Notes under the pieces: model-generated | The model's database searches: none | What the model was told of the DNA's origin: nothing | Seen by the model: the letters and a program-made list of their open reading frames with translations, nothing else | Part shown: in pieces, positions 1 through 8,858 of the stretch | How the letters are laid out: every line of letters starts with the position of its first letter | How positions within the stretch are numbered: position 1 is the first letter of the stretch | Position numbers and translations under genes: made by a program | DNA from: Desulfobacteraceae bacterium | GTDB taxonomy: Bacteria; Desulfobacterota; Desulfobacteria; Desulfobacterales; Desulfobacteraceae | Length of the DNA: 60,363 bases | Reading direction: 5' to 3' | Assembly (NCBI GenBank): GCA_016743945.1 | Contig: JADGFI010000037.1 | Span: 1-60,363 of the forward strand

Positions 1-428
1 CTCTATATTCTTTTTGGTGAGTTTTAATAAAACCCCCAATCCGAATGTTTTTTTTATTTCAAATTTTTTATTATTTGTATTCATCTGAATGCCTCGCTTA
101 TGGATTCCGGTTCATGTTTCTTACCCATAAGTATCGGTACTCAAACAGGAAAAGTCAAACTTTATCCTAGGAAAAACAGGGATTTAAATGGCTGCTTGAC
201 GGCGATTTTTGACCCGGGATGTACTGTTCGCGCCGTACAATACTCAAGAAAATCTTTTCGGAAGACCCCTTTTTTTTTAATTTTCATAAAATTTCGATGT
301 GTTGACAAGGTATTAAAATTTTCCATAACAATCCCAACTCTTATAAAAATTATCAATTTGTTAATCTGTTCAATTTTTTATAATCCTATACATCAATGGC
401 GCTGATAATAGACATAGGGAGACACATC
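1..428. other. Intergenic region, window start to first gene
   Basis: No convincing gene is seen in these 428 bases. The stretch is AT-rich and holds only a short inverted repeat (TGTAC and GTACA around the centre near 230) and the promoter-like boxes listed separately. Whatever gene lies to the left ends outside the window. Confidence 0.5.
302..329 (+). promoter_or_regulatory. Candidate sigma-70 type promoter
   Basis: A perfect TTGACA box at 302-307 is followed after 16 bases by CATAAC at 324-329. A second possible -10 (TATAAT, 379-384) lies closer to the gene but has a poor -35 (TTTGTT, 357-362). Either would serve the RelE-like gene starting at 429. Inferred from consensus only. Confidence 0.35.
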
Positions 429-905
429 ATGCCGACATGGGTACATATCTCTTTTAAAGTTGAGCGCCAATTGGCAGCCCTTGAACGACAGGGAAACATC
501 CTTTCCATTGCGGCCATCAGATCAAGGCGTATCATTGATGCGCTAATGAAGGGAGAAAGACCCACCCGTGCCGGGCTACTAAAACGAAAAACAGATAAGC
601 GGGTGAAAAATTGTTTTAAGTTTGACCTTGGCTCAGGGTTTCGCTTGATCTGTATCTGGGAAGGAAAAAACATTTATGTCCTGTTTGTCGGTGATCATGA
701 CAGCGCCGACACTTGGCTGGATAAGCGTCGTAAGAAAAAACCATATAAAACGGATATTAAAATACATAGTCATATCGTTGATAACCAATGCAAAATGAGG
801 CCTGGAGTTCTTTTTCCCATAAAAGACACCGTTGATGACCTCTGCCTTACAAAAATTACCCAGGAGAATTTACGGCGGGTTTTTAAGGGATTGGTCGGGT
901 CTTAA
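429..905 (+). CDS. Orphan RelE/ParE-like toxin-fold protein with C-terminal extension
   Basis: 158 aa. The ATG at 429 is chosen over the in-frame ATG at 396 because AGGGAGA (416-422) sits 6 bases before it. Residues about 50-90 read like the core of RelE/ParE-family toxins: a basic stretch (RKTDKRVKNCFKF), then FRLICIWEGKNIYVLFVGDHD and DTWLDKRR, resembling the beta-sheet and the FVGDHD turn of these mRNA interferases. The last 60 residues are an extension I do not recognise. No antitoxin gene is seen on either side, so this is an orphan, a relative with another job, or a protein whose partner lies elsewhere. Its 3' end overlaps that of the convergent ptsP-like gene by 23 bases. Confidence 0.55.
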   Translation: MPTWVHISFKVERQLAALERQGNILSIAAIRSRRIIDALMKGERPTRAGLLKRKTDKRVKNCFKFDLGSGFRLICIWEGKNIYVLFVGDHDSADTWLDKRRKKKPYKTDIKIHSHIVDNQCKMRPGVLFPIKDTVDDLCLTKITQENLRRVFKGLVGS

Positions 906-3141
906 GCAGTTTGGCCGCATCCCGGACACGGGTTGCGGCCAGCATTTTTTTTGCATAGCCGGCAGCCTCTTCCAGGGAAAGCGCCATTATGGTTTTTTGA
1001 ACCGAGGGCAGAAACTGGGGGTCCACACTCAAGGTGCGAACGCCCACTCCCAGAAGAAAAGGAATATAATTCGGGTCATGGGCCATTTCTCCGCAGACCG
1101 ATACATCAATGCCCTTGCGATCGGCAGCTTTGACAATGGCGTTAATACCGCGGTTGACTGCCGGGTGATAGGGAATATAATGCGTTGCCACCAGTTTGTT
1201 GGCCCGGTCCGCCCCCATCATATACTGGATCAAGTCATTGGTGCCAATGGCAAAAAAATCGGCTATTTCTGCAAATTCATCGATGGTGCTGAGGACCGAA
1301 GGAAGCTCGATCATCATGCCCACGGAAAGGCTGTTGCTGTGGGCAATACCCTCCTGTTCAAGATCCAGGGTGCAGTCTGACACAACTTGCCTGGCTTCTA
1401 AAAATTCATCAATGGAGGAAATCAAGGGAAACATAAGGCGAATATGTTTTTTTCCATGGGCGGCCCGTAAAATTGCCCGTATCTGGGTTTGAAAGATTTC
1501 CTTGTGTTTGAGTGAAAACCGAATGGACCGAAGTCCGAGTTCCGGATTTGCCTCCCTTGCATATCCGGAATAGGCCAGGGTTTTTTCTCCGCCTGCATCC
1601 AGGGTTCTCACCGTAGTCGGCATCCCATCCATCTGGTCAAATAATTGTTTGTAGATCAAAAATTGCTCGGCTTCGGAGGGAAATCCGGTGCGGATTAAAA
1701 AAGGAAATTCTGTCCGGTAGAGACCTATCCCTTCGGCTTTGAGCTCTTTTGCCAGGCGGATTTCGCTCAACAGGTTTATGTTTGCCAGCAGGGTGACCTG
1801 TCGTTTGTCCCGGCTGAAGGTCCGGCTTTCCATGGTCTGGGTTTTGATTTGTTTTTCTGTCTGGTGTTTGGTCTTAAACAGTTCAAGGGTTTTCTTGTCC
1901 GGGTTGAAATAAATATTTCCCTGGGCTGCATCCAACAGGAGAATCGTTTCCAATGGAAGGTTCAGTAATCGCGGATCATCTGCAATGATCAGCGGAATTT
2001 GAAGGGACCTGGACAGAATTGCCACATGGGAGGTGACCCCGCCTCCCACAAGGATGATCCCTTTAATACCGTCGGCCACAAGTTTGAGAATGTCCGAAGG
2101 ATAAATTTCCGTTGCAACGGCAATACTGCCTTTCACTGTTTTTTTTTGTGTGTTTGAGTTTTGAAAGTTGGACAGGATCCGTATGCTTAAATCTTCCACG
2201 TCAACGGTTTTTTCCCTCATATAGGCCTGGGGGCTTGCGGAAAACAGGTCAATATATTTCCGGGCAACTTTTTTTACAGCGCTGACGGGTTGCACGCCCT
2301 CATCAATGAGTTTTGCCATCCGGCCGGTAAAATTTTTATCCTTTAAAATCATAAAATGAGCGGTAAAAATCAGAGAAGCGCTTTCCGGAAGCCTTCGGGC
2401 AAACCTTGCCTGGAGGGATTTTAGTTCCTGGGAGGTTTTATCAACGGCTGCTTTAAAATCTGATCCTGTGAAAATGGTGTTTGACGGATTTGATCCGTAT
2501 AACATTGATTTTCTGTCCTGGCTGGAGATAAGAACCTGTCCTGAGGCAGACCCGGTCCCGCCGGGTTCTCCCTTAAGAAATACTGGCAGCCCGGACTGAT
2601 ATTCAAGGGGTTTTTCCGGACCCAGTTCCATCAGGAATCGGGCATTGTCTATGGCCCCGGCCAGTTGGGTCATGGCTGTTCTCAGGGCCCTTTCATCAAA
2701 CAGGGTAAAATGGTCCAGTTCCCTGTGTTGGACAACCAATACCCCTATTTTTTCCACGCCGCTGGAGATGGGCACACAGAGAAAGGAGTTAAAAGGGTCT
2801 TCCCCGGTATTGTCAAAATATTTGAACCGGGGGCTTTGGGTTGCATTGCCTTCCCGGATGATCGAGCCATTTTTAAAACATTGCCCCACCAGGCCCTCTC
2901 CCGATTTCATTGTTACCCTGTTCACAGCTTCCGGGTTTAGCCCCTGGGTGGCCCGCAGGACCAGGCGATTTTCCATTGCCTCAACCAGGTAGATGGAGCA
3001 GACATGGGCTTTTAGATGCTGGGCAACAAGGGTTGCGGTACTTGCAAGGAAGGTTTCAATATCCGAGTTTCCCGTGACAATGGTGGTCAGTTCCGCCATG
3101 TCGCATAATAGATTTAAATGGTCTGGCTCTCTTGTGTTCAT
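883..3141 (-). CDS. ptsP: Phosphoenolpyruvate-protein phosphotransferase with GAF domain (PtsP type)
   Basis: 752 aa. An N-terminal GAF domain (about 18-165) is followed by the three-part enzyme I architecture. The swivelling domain carries GGGVTSHVAILSR with phospho-accepting His372. The C-terminal TIM barrel has the PEP-binding segment RTEFPFL and, near the end, VSVCGEMAHDP with catalytic Cys683. The family transfers phosphate from PEP to an HPr-type protein. PtsP proteins act in the nitrogen-type PTS, which is regulatory and not sugar-importing, and the GAF domain probably senses a small metabolite. No HPr or EIIA gene is adjacent, so its partners lie elsewhere. Length fits PtsP (about 750 aa). 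Likely a cytoplasmic, monocistronic gene. Confidence 0.9.
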   Translation of the reverse strand: MNTREPDHLNLLCDMAELTTIVTGNSDIETFLASTATLVAQHLKAHVCSIYLVEAMENRLVLRATQGLNPEAVNRVTMKSGEGLVGQCFKNGSIIREGNATQSPRFKYFDNTGEDPFNSFLCVPISSGVEKIGVLVVQHRELDHFTLFDERALRTAMTQLAGAIDNARFLMELGPEKPLEYQSGLPVFLKGEPGGTGSASGQVLISSQDRKSMLYGSNPSNTIFTGSDFKAAVDKTSQELKSLQARFARRLPESASLIFTAHFMILKDKNFTGRMAKLIDEGVQPVSAVKKVARKYIDLFSASPQAYMREKTVDVEDLSIRILSNFQNSNTQKKTVKGSIAVATEIYPSDILKLVADGIKGIILVGGGVTSHVAILSRSLQIPLIIADDPRLLNLPLETILLLDAAQGNIYFNPDKKTLELFKTKHQTEKQIKTQTMESRTFSRDKRQVTLLANINLLSEIRLAKELKAEGIGLYRTEFPFLIRTGFPSEAEQFLIYKQLFDQMDGMPTTVRTLDAGGEKTLAYSGYAREANPELGLRSIRFSLKHKEIFQTQIRAILRAAHGKKHIRLMFPLISSIDEFLEARQVVSDCTLDLEQEGIAHSNSLSVGMMIELPSVLSTIDEFAEIADFFAIGTNDLIQYMMGADRANKLVATHYIPYHPAVNRGINAIVKAADRKGIDVSVCGEMAHDPNYIPFLLGVGVRTLSVDPQFLPSVQKTIMALSLEEAAGYAKKMLAATRVRDAAKLLKTRPIP

Positions 3142-3330
3142 TGGGTGTATCCGGTTTGTTCCATTAATATTGGGCAGCTTCCACTGGGATTATTGGTTTT
3201 AAAAATCAGAATGTAATCACAAACAGGTAGATGTTCAATATAAATTTGTTTTTTTTGCTTGAATACCCCGGTGAGGGCCGGCAATAGTTCGGAATCGGAT
3301 CGTCAGAGGCTAACCTCAGGACCGGATAAT

Positions 3331-3365
3331 AAAAAAGGTTGCCGGCAAAAAAACTGCCGGCAACC
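3331..3365 (-). terminator. Rho-independent terminator of the acyl-CoA dehydrogenase gene
   Basis: Perfect 11-bp stem (GGTTGCCGGCA at 3337-3347 with TGCCGGCAACC at 3355-3365) and a 7-base loop. Read on the minus strand, the stem is followed directly by six T (complement of 3331-3336). It lies 42 bases past the stop codon of the minus-strand gene. Confidence 0.8.
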
Positions 3366-3407
3366 CCAAAAAAAAGAAGCTGATTCTTTAATTTATTTTT
3401 CTAATGG

Positions 3408-5222
3408 TTAGCTGGGGAACATGGTATCTTCAATGTCAACCGCCACTGAACTTGTGTTCATTAAAGCCGCAAACCGGCCCAAGGTGATGGGCAATTGGGT
3501 TTCCACATAAAATTGGAGAGACTTGATAATGCCCTGGTAAAAGGGAATATCTTTTTTCTTGGCTTTTGCAAGTTTCTGGGCAGCCACAGTGGCCCTCCAG
3601 AGCAGCATCCATGCCATGGTGGTATCCCCTGTGGCATCCTGGAAAGGAAGGGCATTGGCAAAGGCTGTAAGGGCCTTTTCAGACATGGCGGTCTGGCCCA
3701 TGTGAATGGCCACTTCAGCCAGTTTATTTATTACCTCTTCCACCTTGGCTGCTGGTTCTGCAAGTTCTGGAATCTCCTTTGCATCGGCAACTGTTTTTTG
3801 CATTTTGCCGAAGAGATCCATGATGGGTTTGCCCTTGTTCAGGCCCAGTTTCCGGCCCAGCAGATCCATGGCCTGGATACCGTTTGTTCCTTCGTAAATC
3901 ATGGTGATCCGGCAATCTCGAAGAAGCTGTGCCATGGGATATTCTTCGATGAAACCATAGCCGCCATATACTTGCATGCCATGGCTGCAGACCTCAAAGG
4001 CCCGGTCTGTGACGTAGCCCTTGGCAATGGGCGTCAACACTTCAACGATTCCCTTGTATGTATCTCTTTCTTCCTGGGTTTGGGCAACATCTGCCATGTC
4101 TAGACAATACATGGAAAAATAGAGAAGGGATCGGATGCCTTCCACATTAACTTTCATCATCATGAGTTGACGCCTGACATCCGGGTGACGGAAGATGGAA
4201 ACAGATTTTGCATCGGGGTTCATGAATTCCAGAAGATCTTTGCCTTGAATCCTGTTCCTGGCATAGTCAAGGGCATACATATAGGCAGTTGTTGCGCAGG
4301 CAAATCCCTGGAATCCCACCAGAAGTCTGGCAGCATTCATCATCAGGAACATGGCTTTCATTCCCTTGTTCTCTTCGCCCAAAAGGGTGCCGCTGCAATT
4401 GCCCTTGGAACCCAGGGATAGGGAACAGGTGCTGTTGCCGTGGATCCCCATTTTGTGTTCAATACCGGTGCAGATGACATCATTGAATTCACCCAGAGTG
4501 CCGTCATTATTGACCCTGAATTTGGGCACCAGAAAAAGCGAAATTCCTTTGGTGCCCTCGGGTGCTCCTTCGATTCTTGCCAGAACCGGGTGGATGATAT
4601 TCTCCGTCAGGTCATGTTCTCCACCGGAAATAAATATTTTTTCACCGGTGATGGTGTAGGTGCCGTCTCCATTGGGAACGGCTTTGGTGGTCAAAGCACC
4701 CACGTCCGATCCGGCGCCGGGCTCGGTCAGGAGCATGGTGCCGGTCCATTTGCCCGTATACATGTTTTTCAGATAGATATCTTTTTGTTCCTGGGTGCCG
4801 AAATGTTCGACCAGGTGACCGGCTCCCTGGGTTAACCCTGGATACATCATAAAGGGGTAGTTGGCGCCGTTAAAATATTCAGCAGCTGCCGAGGCAACGG
4901 TTCTAGGCATTCCCTGGCCACCCCATTCCGGGGATTCCGTGGGTGCCAGCCATTCGCCTTCATTGAACAGGTCAAATAGCCGTTTGAAGGATTCCGGGGT
5001 GGTAACTCGCCCGTTTTCAAGGGTGCAACCCTGATCATCCCCTTCTTTGCTGGAGGGCAACAATTCTTTGACAGCAAAGTTTCTTGCTTCCGAAATGACC
5101 AGGTCAATGGTCTTTTTATTGAAATCTGCAAAATCCTCATGGATTTTTGACAAATTTTCTGCCTCAAGCTGCTCATGCAGCACAAATTCGATATCCCTGC
5201 GGTCGGAAATTACTTGTGCCAT
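3408..5222 (-). CDS. Acyl-CoA dehydrogenase with extended C-terminal domain
   Basis: 604 aa, about 200 longer than short- and medium-chain acyl-CoA dehydrogenases. The extra length matches the subfamily with an added C-terminal helical domain, which includes 3-methylmercaptopropionyl-CoA dehydrogenase (DmdC) and many uncharacterised long enzymes. Visible signatures are the FAD-binding LTEPGAGSDVGALTTKA and the C-terminal YEGTNGIQAMDLLGRKL, whose Glu444 fits the catalytic base of this type. The enzyme should introduce an alpha-beta double bond into an acyl-CoA and pass electrons to ETF; the acyl chain cannot be told from sequence. Its promoter region carries two AATGAA-N6-TTCATT palindromes, suggesting a TetR-type regulator. 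Monocistronic, with its own terminator. Confidence 0.9.
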   Translation of the reverse strand: MAQVISDRRDIEFVLHEQLEAENLSKIHEDFADFNKKTIDLVISEARNFAVKELLPSSKEGDDQGCTLENGRVTTPESFKRLFDLFNEGEWLAPTESPEWGGQGMPRTVASAAAEYFNGANYPFMMYPGLTQGAGHLVEHFGTQEQKDIYLKNMYTGKWTGTMLLTEPGAGSDVGALTTKAVPNGDGTYTITGEKIFISGGEHDLTENIIHPVLARIEGAPEGTKGISLFLVPKFRVNNDGTLGEFNDVICTGIEHKMGIHGNSTCSLSLGSKGNCSGTLLGEENKGMKAMFLMMNAARLLVGFQGFACATTAYMYALDYARNRIQGKDLLEFMNPDAKSVSIFRHPDVRRQLMMMKVNVEGIRSLLYFSMYCLDMADVAQTQEERDTYKGIVEVLTPIAKGYVTDRAFEVCSHGMQVYGGYGFIEEYPMAQLLRDCRITMIYEGTNGIQAMDLLGRKLGLNKGKPIMDLFGKMQKTVADAKEIPELAEPAAKVEEVINKLAEVAIHMGQTAMSEKALTAFANALPFQDATGDTTMAWMLLWRATVAAQKLAKAKKKDIPFYQGIIKSLQFYVETQLPITLGRFAALMNTSSVAVDIEDTMFPS

Positions 5223-5282
5223 CTTAAATGTCCTCCTGATGCTGTTGTTGCATATGGTTCTGGTTATGTTTGTTTGATTTTA

Positions 5283-5300
5283 AATGAATAACCCTTCATT
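5283..5300. promoter_or_regulatory. Operator-like palindrome, copy 1 (AATGAA-N6-TTCATT)
   Basis: The 18-bp element AATGAATAACCCTTCATT lies 61 bases upstream of the acyl-CoA dehydrogenase start. It has the same arms and spacing as copy 2 at 5431-5448, and flanking A/T runs extend the symmetry. The layout resembles operators of TetR-type fatty-acid regulators (Bacillus FadR boxes are AATGA-centred palindromes). Function is inferred. Confidence 0.4.
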
Positions 5301-5430
5301 AAAAAAATCAGCATAACTCGGGGGTCTTTTTATAAAAAGAACATCTTAAAACGTCTATATAGTTAATAAAAATAATTATTTATATTTTTTTATCAGTTTA
5401 ATCGTCCTTTTAATTTTCCCCAAATCATAA

Positions 5431-5448
5431 AATGAATATCAATTCATT
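5431..5448. promoter_or_regulatory. Operator-like palindrome, copy 2 (AATGAA-N6-TTCATT)
   Basis: AATGAATATCAATTCATT has 7-bp perfect arms around ATCA. It matches copy 1 in both arms and in the 6-base spacing of the core. It lies between the divergent acyl-CoA dehydrogenase and DUF523 genes, 31 bases before the candidate -35 box of the latter. Confidence 0.4.
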
Positions 5449-5479
5449 ACATTAAATTTTTAAATAGTCAACGATTATT

Positions 5480-5508
5480 TTTACAAAGTCGATATAGTTT
5501 AGTATACC
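5480..5508 (+). promoter_or_regulatory. Candidate promoter directly at the DUF523 start codon
   Basis: TTTACA (5480-5485), a 17-base spacer, then TATACC (5503-5508). The expected transcription start, six to seven bases downstream, falls on the ATG at 5515, and no Shine-Dalgarno sequence precedes that ATG. Together this suggests a leaderless mRNA. Confidence 0.4.
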
Positions 5509-5514
5509 TTGTTT

Positions 5515-6003
5515 ATGGAAAAAATATTAATATCTGCCTGTCTTATGGGCGACATTGTCCGGTATGACGGACGGCAAAAAAAAATGGACCATGTCGGAGT
5601 CGAAAAATGGGAAACCCAGGGCCGGCTTGTCCGGTTTTGTCCTGAAGTGGCGGGTGGGCTTAAAACTCCACGCCCTCCTGCGGAAATTGTCAATGGAGAT
5701 GGGCAGGATGTGCTTGCGCAAAGGGCAAAGCTTTGGACATCCGCAGGCGAGGATGTTACACCTCAATTTGTCCGGGGGGCAGCCATGGCCCTTGATCTGA
5801 TCAAGACCCATGCCATAAAAATTGCGATTTTAAAGACCAAAAGCCCTTCCTGTGGATCAAGCCTTATATATGATGGAACCTTTGAAAATAGATTGATTGC
5901 AGGAATGGGTGTGACAACGGCGGTATTGAGGAAAAATGGGGTTCTTGTTTTTTCAGAATATGAAATCAAAGCGGTAACCGCTTTGATAAATTTGGGTCCT
6001 TAA
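5515..6003 (+). CDS. DUF523 family protein
   Basis: 162 aa. The full family signature is present: an N-terminal ISACLMGDIVRYDG, then FCPEVAGGLKTPRPPAEI, and a central ILKTKSPSCGSS. The conserved Cys residues (ACLMG, FCPE, PSCG) suggest a metal or Fe-S site or redox chemistry, but no biochemical function is established for stand-alone DUF523 proteins. ATG 5515 is preferred to the in-frame TTG 5509. The gene ends tail to tail with the minus-strand dppF, their stop codons overlapping by 4 bases. No Shine-Dalgarno sequence is visible (see the promoter entry). Cytoplasmic, single gene. Confidence 0.8.
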   Translation: MEKILISACLMGDIVRYDGRQKKMDHVGVEKWETQGRLVRFCPEVAGGLKTPRPPAEIVNGDGQDVLAQRAKLWTSAGEDVTPQFVRGAAMALDLIKTHAIKIAILKTKSPSCGSSLIYDGTFENRLIAGMGVTTAVLRKNGVLVFSEYEIKAVTALINLGP

Positions 6004-6977
6004 TAAAATTTTTCCGCATGGTGACAGGCCACCATCCGTTCTCCAACAGATCTAAGTTCAGGGGAAGATTCTTTACAGATACCTGTCATATGTGCACACC
6101 GTTGATGGAAGGTACATCCTGGTGGCGGGTTCAAAGGAGAGGCAATCTCTCCTGTCAGTCTGATCTTTTTTATTCTGGCAGTCTTATCCACACGAGGTGT
6201 CGCTGCAAGTAAGGCCATTGTATAGGGATGAATTGGATTCTCAAAAATAATATTTTTTTCTCCCTGTTCCACTGGCCTGCCAAGGTACATCACCATGACC
6301 TCATCGGAAATCAATCGAACCACGCTCAAATCATGGGAAATAAACAGATATGCAAGATTCATCTCATCCTGGAGATCCATGAGCAGATTCAATACCTGGG
6401 CCTGGACCGACACATCCAGAGCAGATACGGGTTCATCCGCTACTACCAGGGCTGGATTAAGCATTAATGCTCTTGCAACCGCAATCCGCTGTCTTTGTCC
6501 CCCTGAAAACATATGGGGATATCTTGCATACTGTTCCTTGCTCAGGCCTACTTTTTCCATCATGGCAAGTGATTTTTCCCGGCGCTGGGCTTTTGTCATA
6601 TTTGTATTGATTTTAAGGGGTTCTCCTAGGATCGAGCCGACTTTTTTCCTGGGATTTAGGGAAGCATAGGGGTCCTGAAAGATAATTTGGACTTTTGATC
6701 TTAACGCTTTCATGGTTTTTGGGTTGGACGTTACTGCATTGATTCCATCCACTTGAAAATCTCCGAAAGTCGGTGGTTCAATCATGGTAATCAGACGTGC
6801 AAGAGTAGATTTCCCACAACCCGATTCCCCCACAACTGAAAAGGTTTTGCCGGGTTTAATGGTAAAAGAGGCACCGTCCAGTGCTTTCAATGTTGCAGAG
6901 GTTTTAAAAAATAACCCCTCTTTAACCGTATAATATTTTTTTAGATCTCTGGCGGTTATAATTGTTTTTTTACTCAT
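6000..6977 (-). CDS. dppF: Dipeptide ABC transporter ATP-binding protein DppF (system 1)
   Basis: 325 aa. Walker A GESGCGKST near residue 50, ABC signature FSGGQRQRIAVARAL, Walker B LVVADEPVSALD and switch His in FISHDLSVV are all intact. The C-terminal oligopeptide-transporter domain carries the Cys-rich GCTFHQRCAHMTGIC, a pattern linked to an Fe-S cluster in some Dpp ATPases. It is the last gene of the minus-strand dppABCDF operon and overlaps dppD by 8 bases. It should pair with DppD as the ATPase heterodimer on the cytoplasmic face of the DppBC channel. Confidence 0.93.
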   Translation of the reverse strand: MSKKTIITARDLKKYYTVKEGLFFKTSATLKALDGASFTIKPGKTFSVVGESGCGKSTLARLITMIEPPTFGDFQVDGINAVTSNPKTMKALRSKVQIIFQDPYASLNPRKKVGSILGEPLKINTNMTKAQRREKSLAMMEKVGLSKEQYARYPHMFSGGQRQRIAVARALMLNPALVVADEPVSALDVSVQAQVLNLLMDLQDEMNLAYLFISHDLSVVRLISDEVMVMYLGRPVEQGEKNIIFENPIHPYTMALLAATPRVDKTARIKKIRLTGEIASPLNPPPGCTFHQRCAHMTGICKESSPELRSVGERMVACHHAEKFY

Positions 6978-7941
6978 ATCGGGGAACTCCGTTTAACAAT
7001 GGAAAGTGACACCTGAAAGCACTCTTGCCTTTTCGGGTATATGCAGGGGCCGTGGTTGAACATTTTTTTTTGGCAAATTTGCATCTGGGATGGAAAAGAC
7101 ATCCTGTCGGCCTGTCATACTTTCCAGGGACAACCCCGGGAATGGTGGGCAACCTTCTTGTATTCACATTTCGTTCCGGCAAAGAGCCTAATAAAGCCTC
7201 TGTGTAGGGATGTCTGGGATCCGTGAAAATATTATCTGCAGTGTTTTTTTCCACCACCTGGCCGGCATACATTACCACCACATCTTCAACGGTTTCAGCT
7301 ATTACTGCCATATCATGGGTGATAAGGATCAGGGCCATATTATTTTTTTTTTGAAGGTCGATCAACAGGTCAAGAATCTGGGCTTGGATGGTCACATCCA
7401 GTGCCGTCGTGGGTTCATCTGCAATAAGAAGTGTCGGATTACAGGCAATGGCCATTGCAATCATAACCCGTTGGCTTATCCCTCCTGATAACTGGTGGGG
7501 AAAGCTTTTTAACCGCTCCTCCGGTGCCGGGATACCCACCTGTTTTAATAATTCTATGGCCTTTTCTTTTTGCTGTTTTTTTGATCCGCCTTCATGGGTT
7601 TTTATGGCTTCGGTTAATTGGAACTCAACCGTAAAACAGGGATTGAGACTTGTCATGGGTTCCTGGAAAATCATGGCAATTTCTTTTCCGGTGATCTTGC
7701 GTTTCTTTCTTTTTGACAGGCGTAAAAGATCATGATGATTGAAAAAAAGCGTGTCTGCTCGAATAATTCCAGGGTAGGGAATGAGTCCCATGAGCGCAAG
7801 CTGGGTCACACTCTTGCCAGACCCAGATTCTCCTACGATTCCTATAATTTTTCCTCGATCCAGGGACAGGTCCACATCCACAACCGCCTTGAATCCATCA
7901 AAGTCAACGGACAGGTTTTTTATATCCAATACTTGATTCAT
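6970..7941 (-). CDS. dppD: Dipeptide ABC transporter ATP-binding protein DppD (system 1)
   Basis: 323 aa. Walker A GESGSGKSV near residue 37, signature LSGGISQRVMIAMAI, Walker B LLIADEPTTALD, switch LITHDMAVI. The C-terminal domain has the Cys-rich GCLFHPRCKFAKKKC, as in its partner DppF. The signature reads LSGGI instead of the usual LSGGM, a conservative change. The start is 7 bases after the dppC stop, and the 3' end overlaps dppF. The order A-B-C-D-F and the DppA-like binding protein support dipeptide import. Confidence 0.93.
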   Translation of the reverse strand: MNQVLDIKNLSVDFDGFKAVVDVDLSLDRGKIIGIVGESGSGKSVTQLALMGLIPYPGIIRADTLFFNHHDLLRLSKRKKRKITGKEIAMIFQEPMTSLNPCFTVEFQLTEAIKTHEGGSKKQQKEKAIELLKQVGIPAPEERLKSFPHQLSGGISQRVMIAMAIACNPTLLIADEPTTALDVTIQAQILDLLIDLQKKNNMALILITHDMAVIAETVEDVVVMYAGQVVEKNTADNIFTDPRHPYTEALLGSLPERNVNTRRLPTIPGVVPGKYDRPTGCLFHPRCKFAKKKCSTTAPAYTRKGKSAFRCHFPLLNGVPRYE

Positions 7942-7948
7942 GATAATT

Positions 7949-8848
7949 TTATCGCTTCATTTTTGGATCAAGGGCGTCCCGAAGGCCATCTCCCGCGAGG
8001 TTGAACGCCAGCACTGTTAAAAGAATGGCAAGCCCCGGAAATGTCACTACCCACCAGGCTCTTTGAATAAATTGCAAGGAACTGGCGAGCATTGCCCCCC
8101 ATTCAGGGGTTGGCGGCTGGGCACCCATACCCAAAAAGCCCAGGGCTGCCGCATCAAGAATAGCAGTTGAAAACCCCAGGGTTGCCTGGACGATCAGGGG
8201 TGCCATACAATTGGGCAGCAAGACGGCAAACATCATTCTAAAAGGGCCGGATCCGCACACCCTTGATGCGGTCACATAATCCTTGCTCTTTTCGGCAATC
8301 ACCGATGCCCTTGTCAATCTTACATAATGGGGCAGCACAACAATGGCAATGGCGAGAATGGCATTTTTCAGGCTGGGACCCAGGATGGCGACAATGGCAA
8401 GCGCCAGCAAAAGGCTTGGCAGGGCAAGAATGATGTCCATGAGTCGCATGACAAAAACTTCATAATACCCGCCAAAATATCCCGATGTCACGCCGAGAAT
8501 AATTCCGGCTGCAAGGGAAAGGGTCACAACGATAACCCCCACAAAAAGGCTAAGCCTTGCACCATGTATCAGCCTTGACATGATATCTCTTCCGACATCA
8601 TCGGTCCCCAGAAGGAATTTTGTGCTTCCGCCATGCATCCAGAGCGGCGGCTGGAGCAAGGCATCCCGATATTGGTCAAAGGGGTTGTGGGGTGCAAGAA
8701 CATCTGCAAAAACGGCAACGGTAATCGCAAATATGATAAAAAATAACCCAATCACTGCGCCCTTGTTTTCGCTAAAATAGTTCCAGAACTCTTTTAAGGG
8801 GTGTGGCGGCGCTTCATTGTCCCGGGTTATGATTAAGGTTTTATTCAT
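7949..8848 (-). CDS. dppC: Dipeptide ABC transporter permease DppC (system 1)
   Basis: 299 aa. The ATG at 8848 is preferred to the upstream in-frame ATG at 8896, because AGGAA lies 7 bases before it and the longer form would overlap dppB. There is one N-terminal membrane helix (near residues 25-50), then a permease core of five further helices with the EAA-type loop (AASRVCGSGPFRMMFAVLLPN) that docks to the ATPase. The conserved LLGTDDVGRDIMSRL of DppC/OppC proteins is present. It forms the inner-membrane channel with DppB. Confidence 0.92.
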   Translation of the reverse strand: MNKTLIITRDNEAPPHPLKEFWNYFSENKGAVIGLFFIIFAITVAVFADVLAPHNPFDQYRDALLQPPLWMHGGSTKFLLGTDDVGRDIMSRLIHGARLSLFVGVIVVTLSLAAGIILGVTSGYFGGYYEVFVMRLMDIILALPSLLLALAIVAILGPSLKNAILAIAIVVLPHYVRLTRASVIAEKSKDYVTASRVCGSGPFRMMFAVLLPNCMAPLIVQATLGFSTAILDAAALGFLGMGAQPPTPEWGAMLASSLQFIQRAWWVVTFPGLAILLTVLAFNLAGDGLRDALDPKMKR

Positions 8849-8858
8849 GGCAAAATTC

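Noticed and set aside
162..356. Minus-strand 64-codon frame near the window start
   Set aside because: No ribosome site and a composition that follows local AT-rich DNA. It also crosses the candidate promoter of the RelE-like gene.
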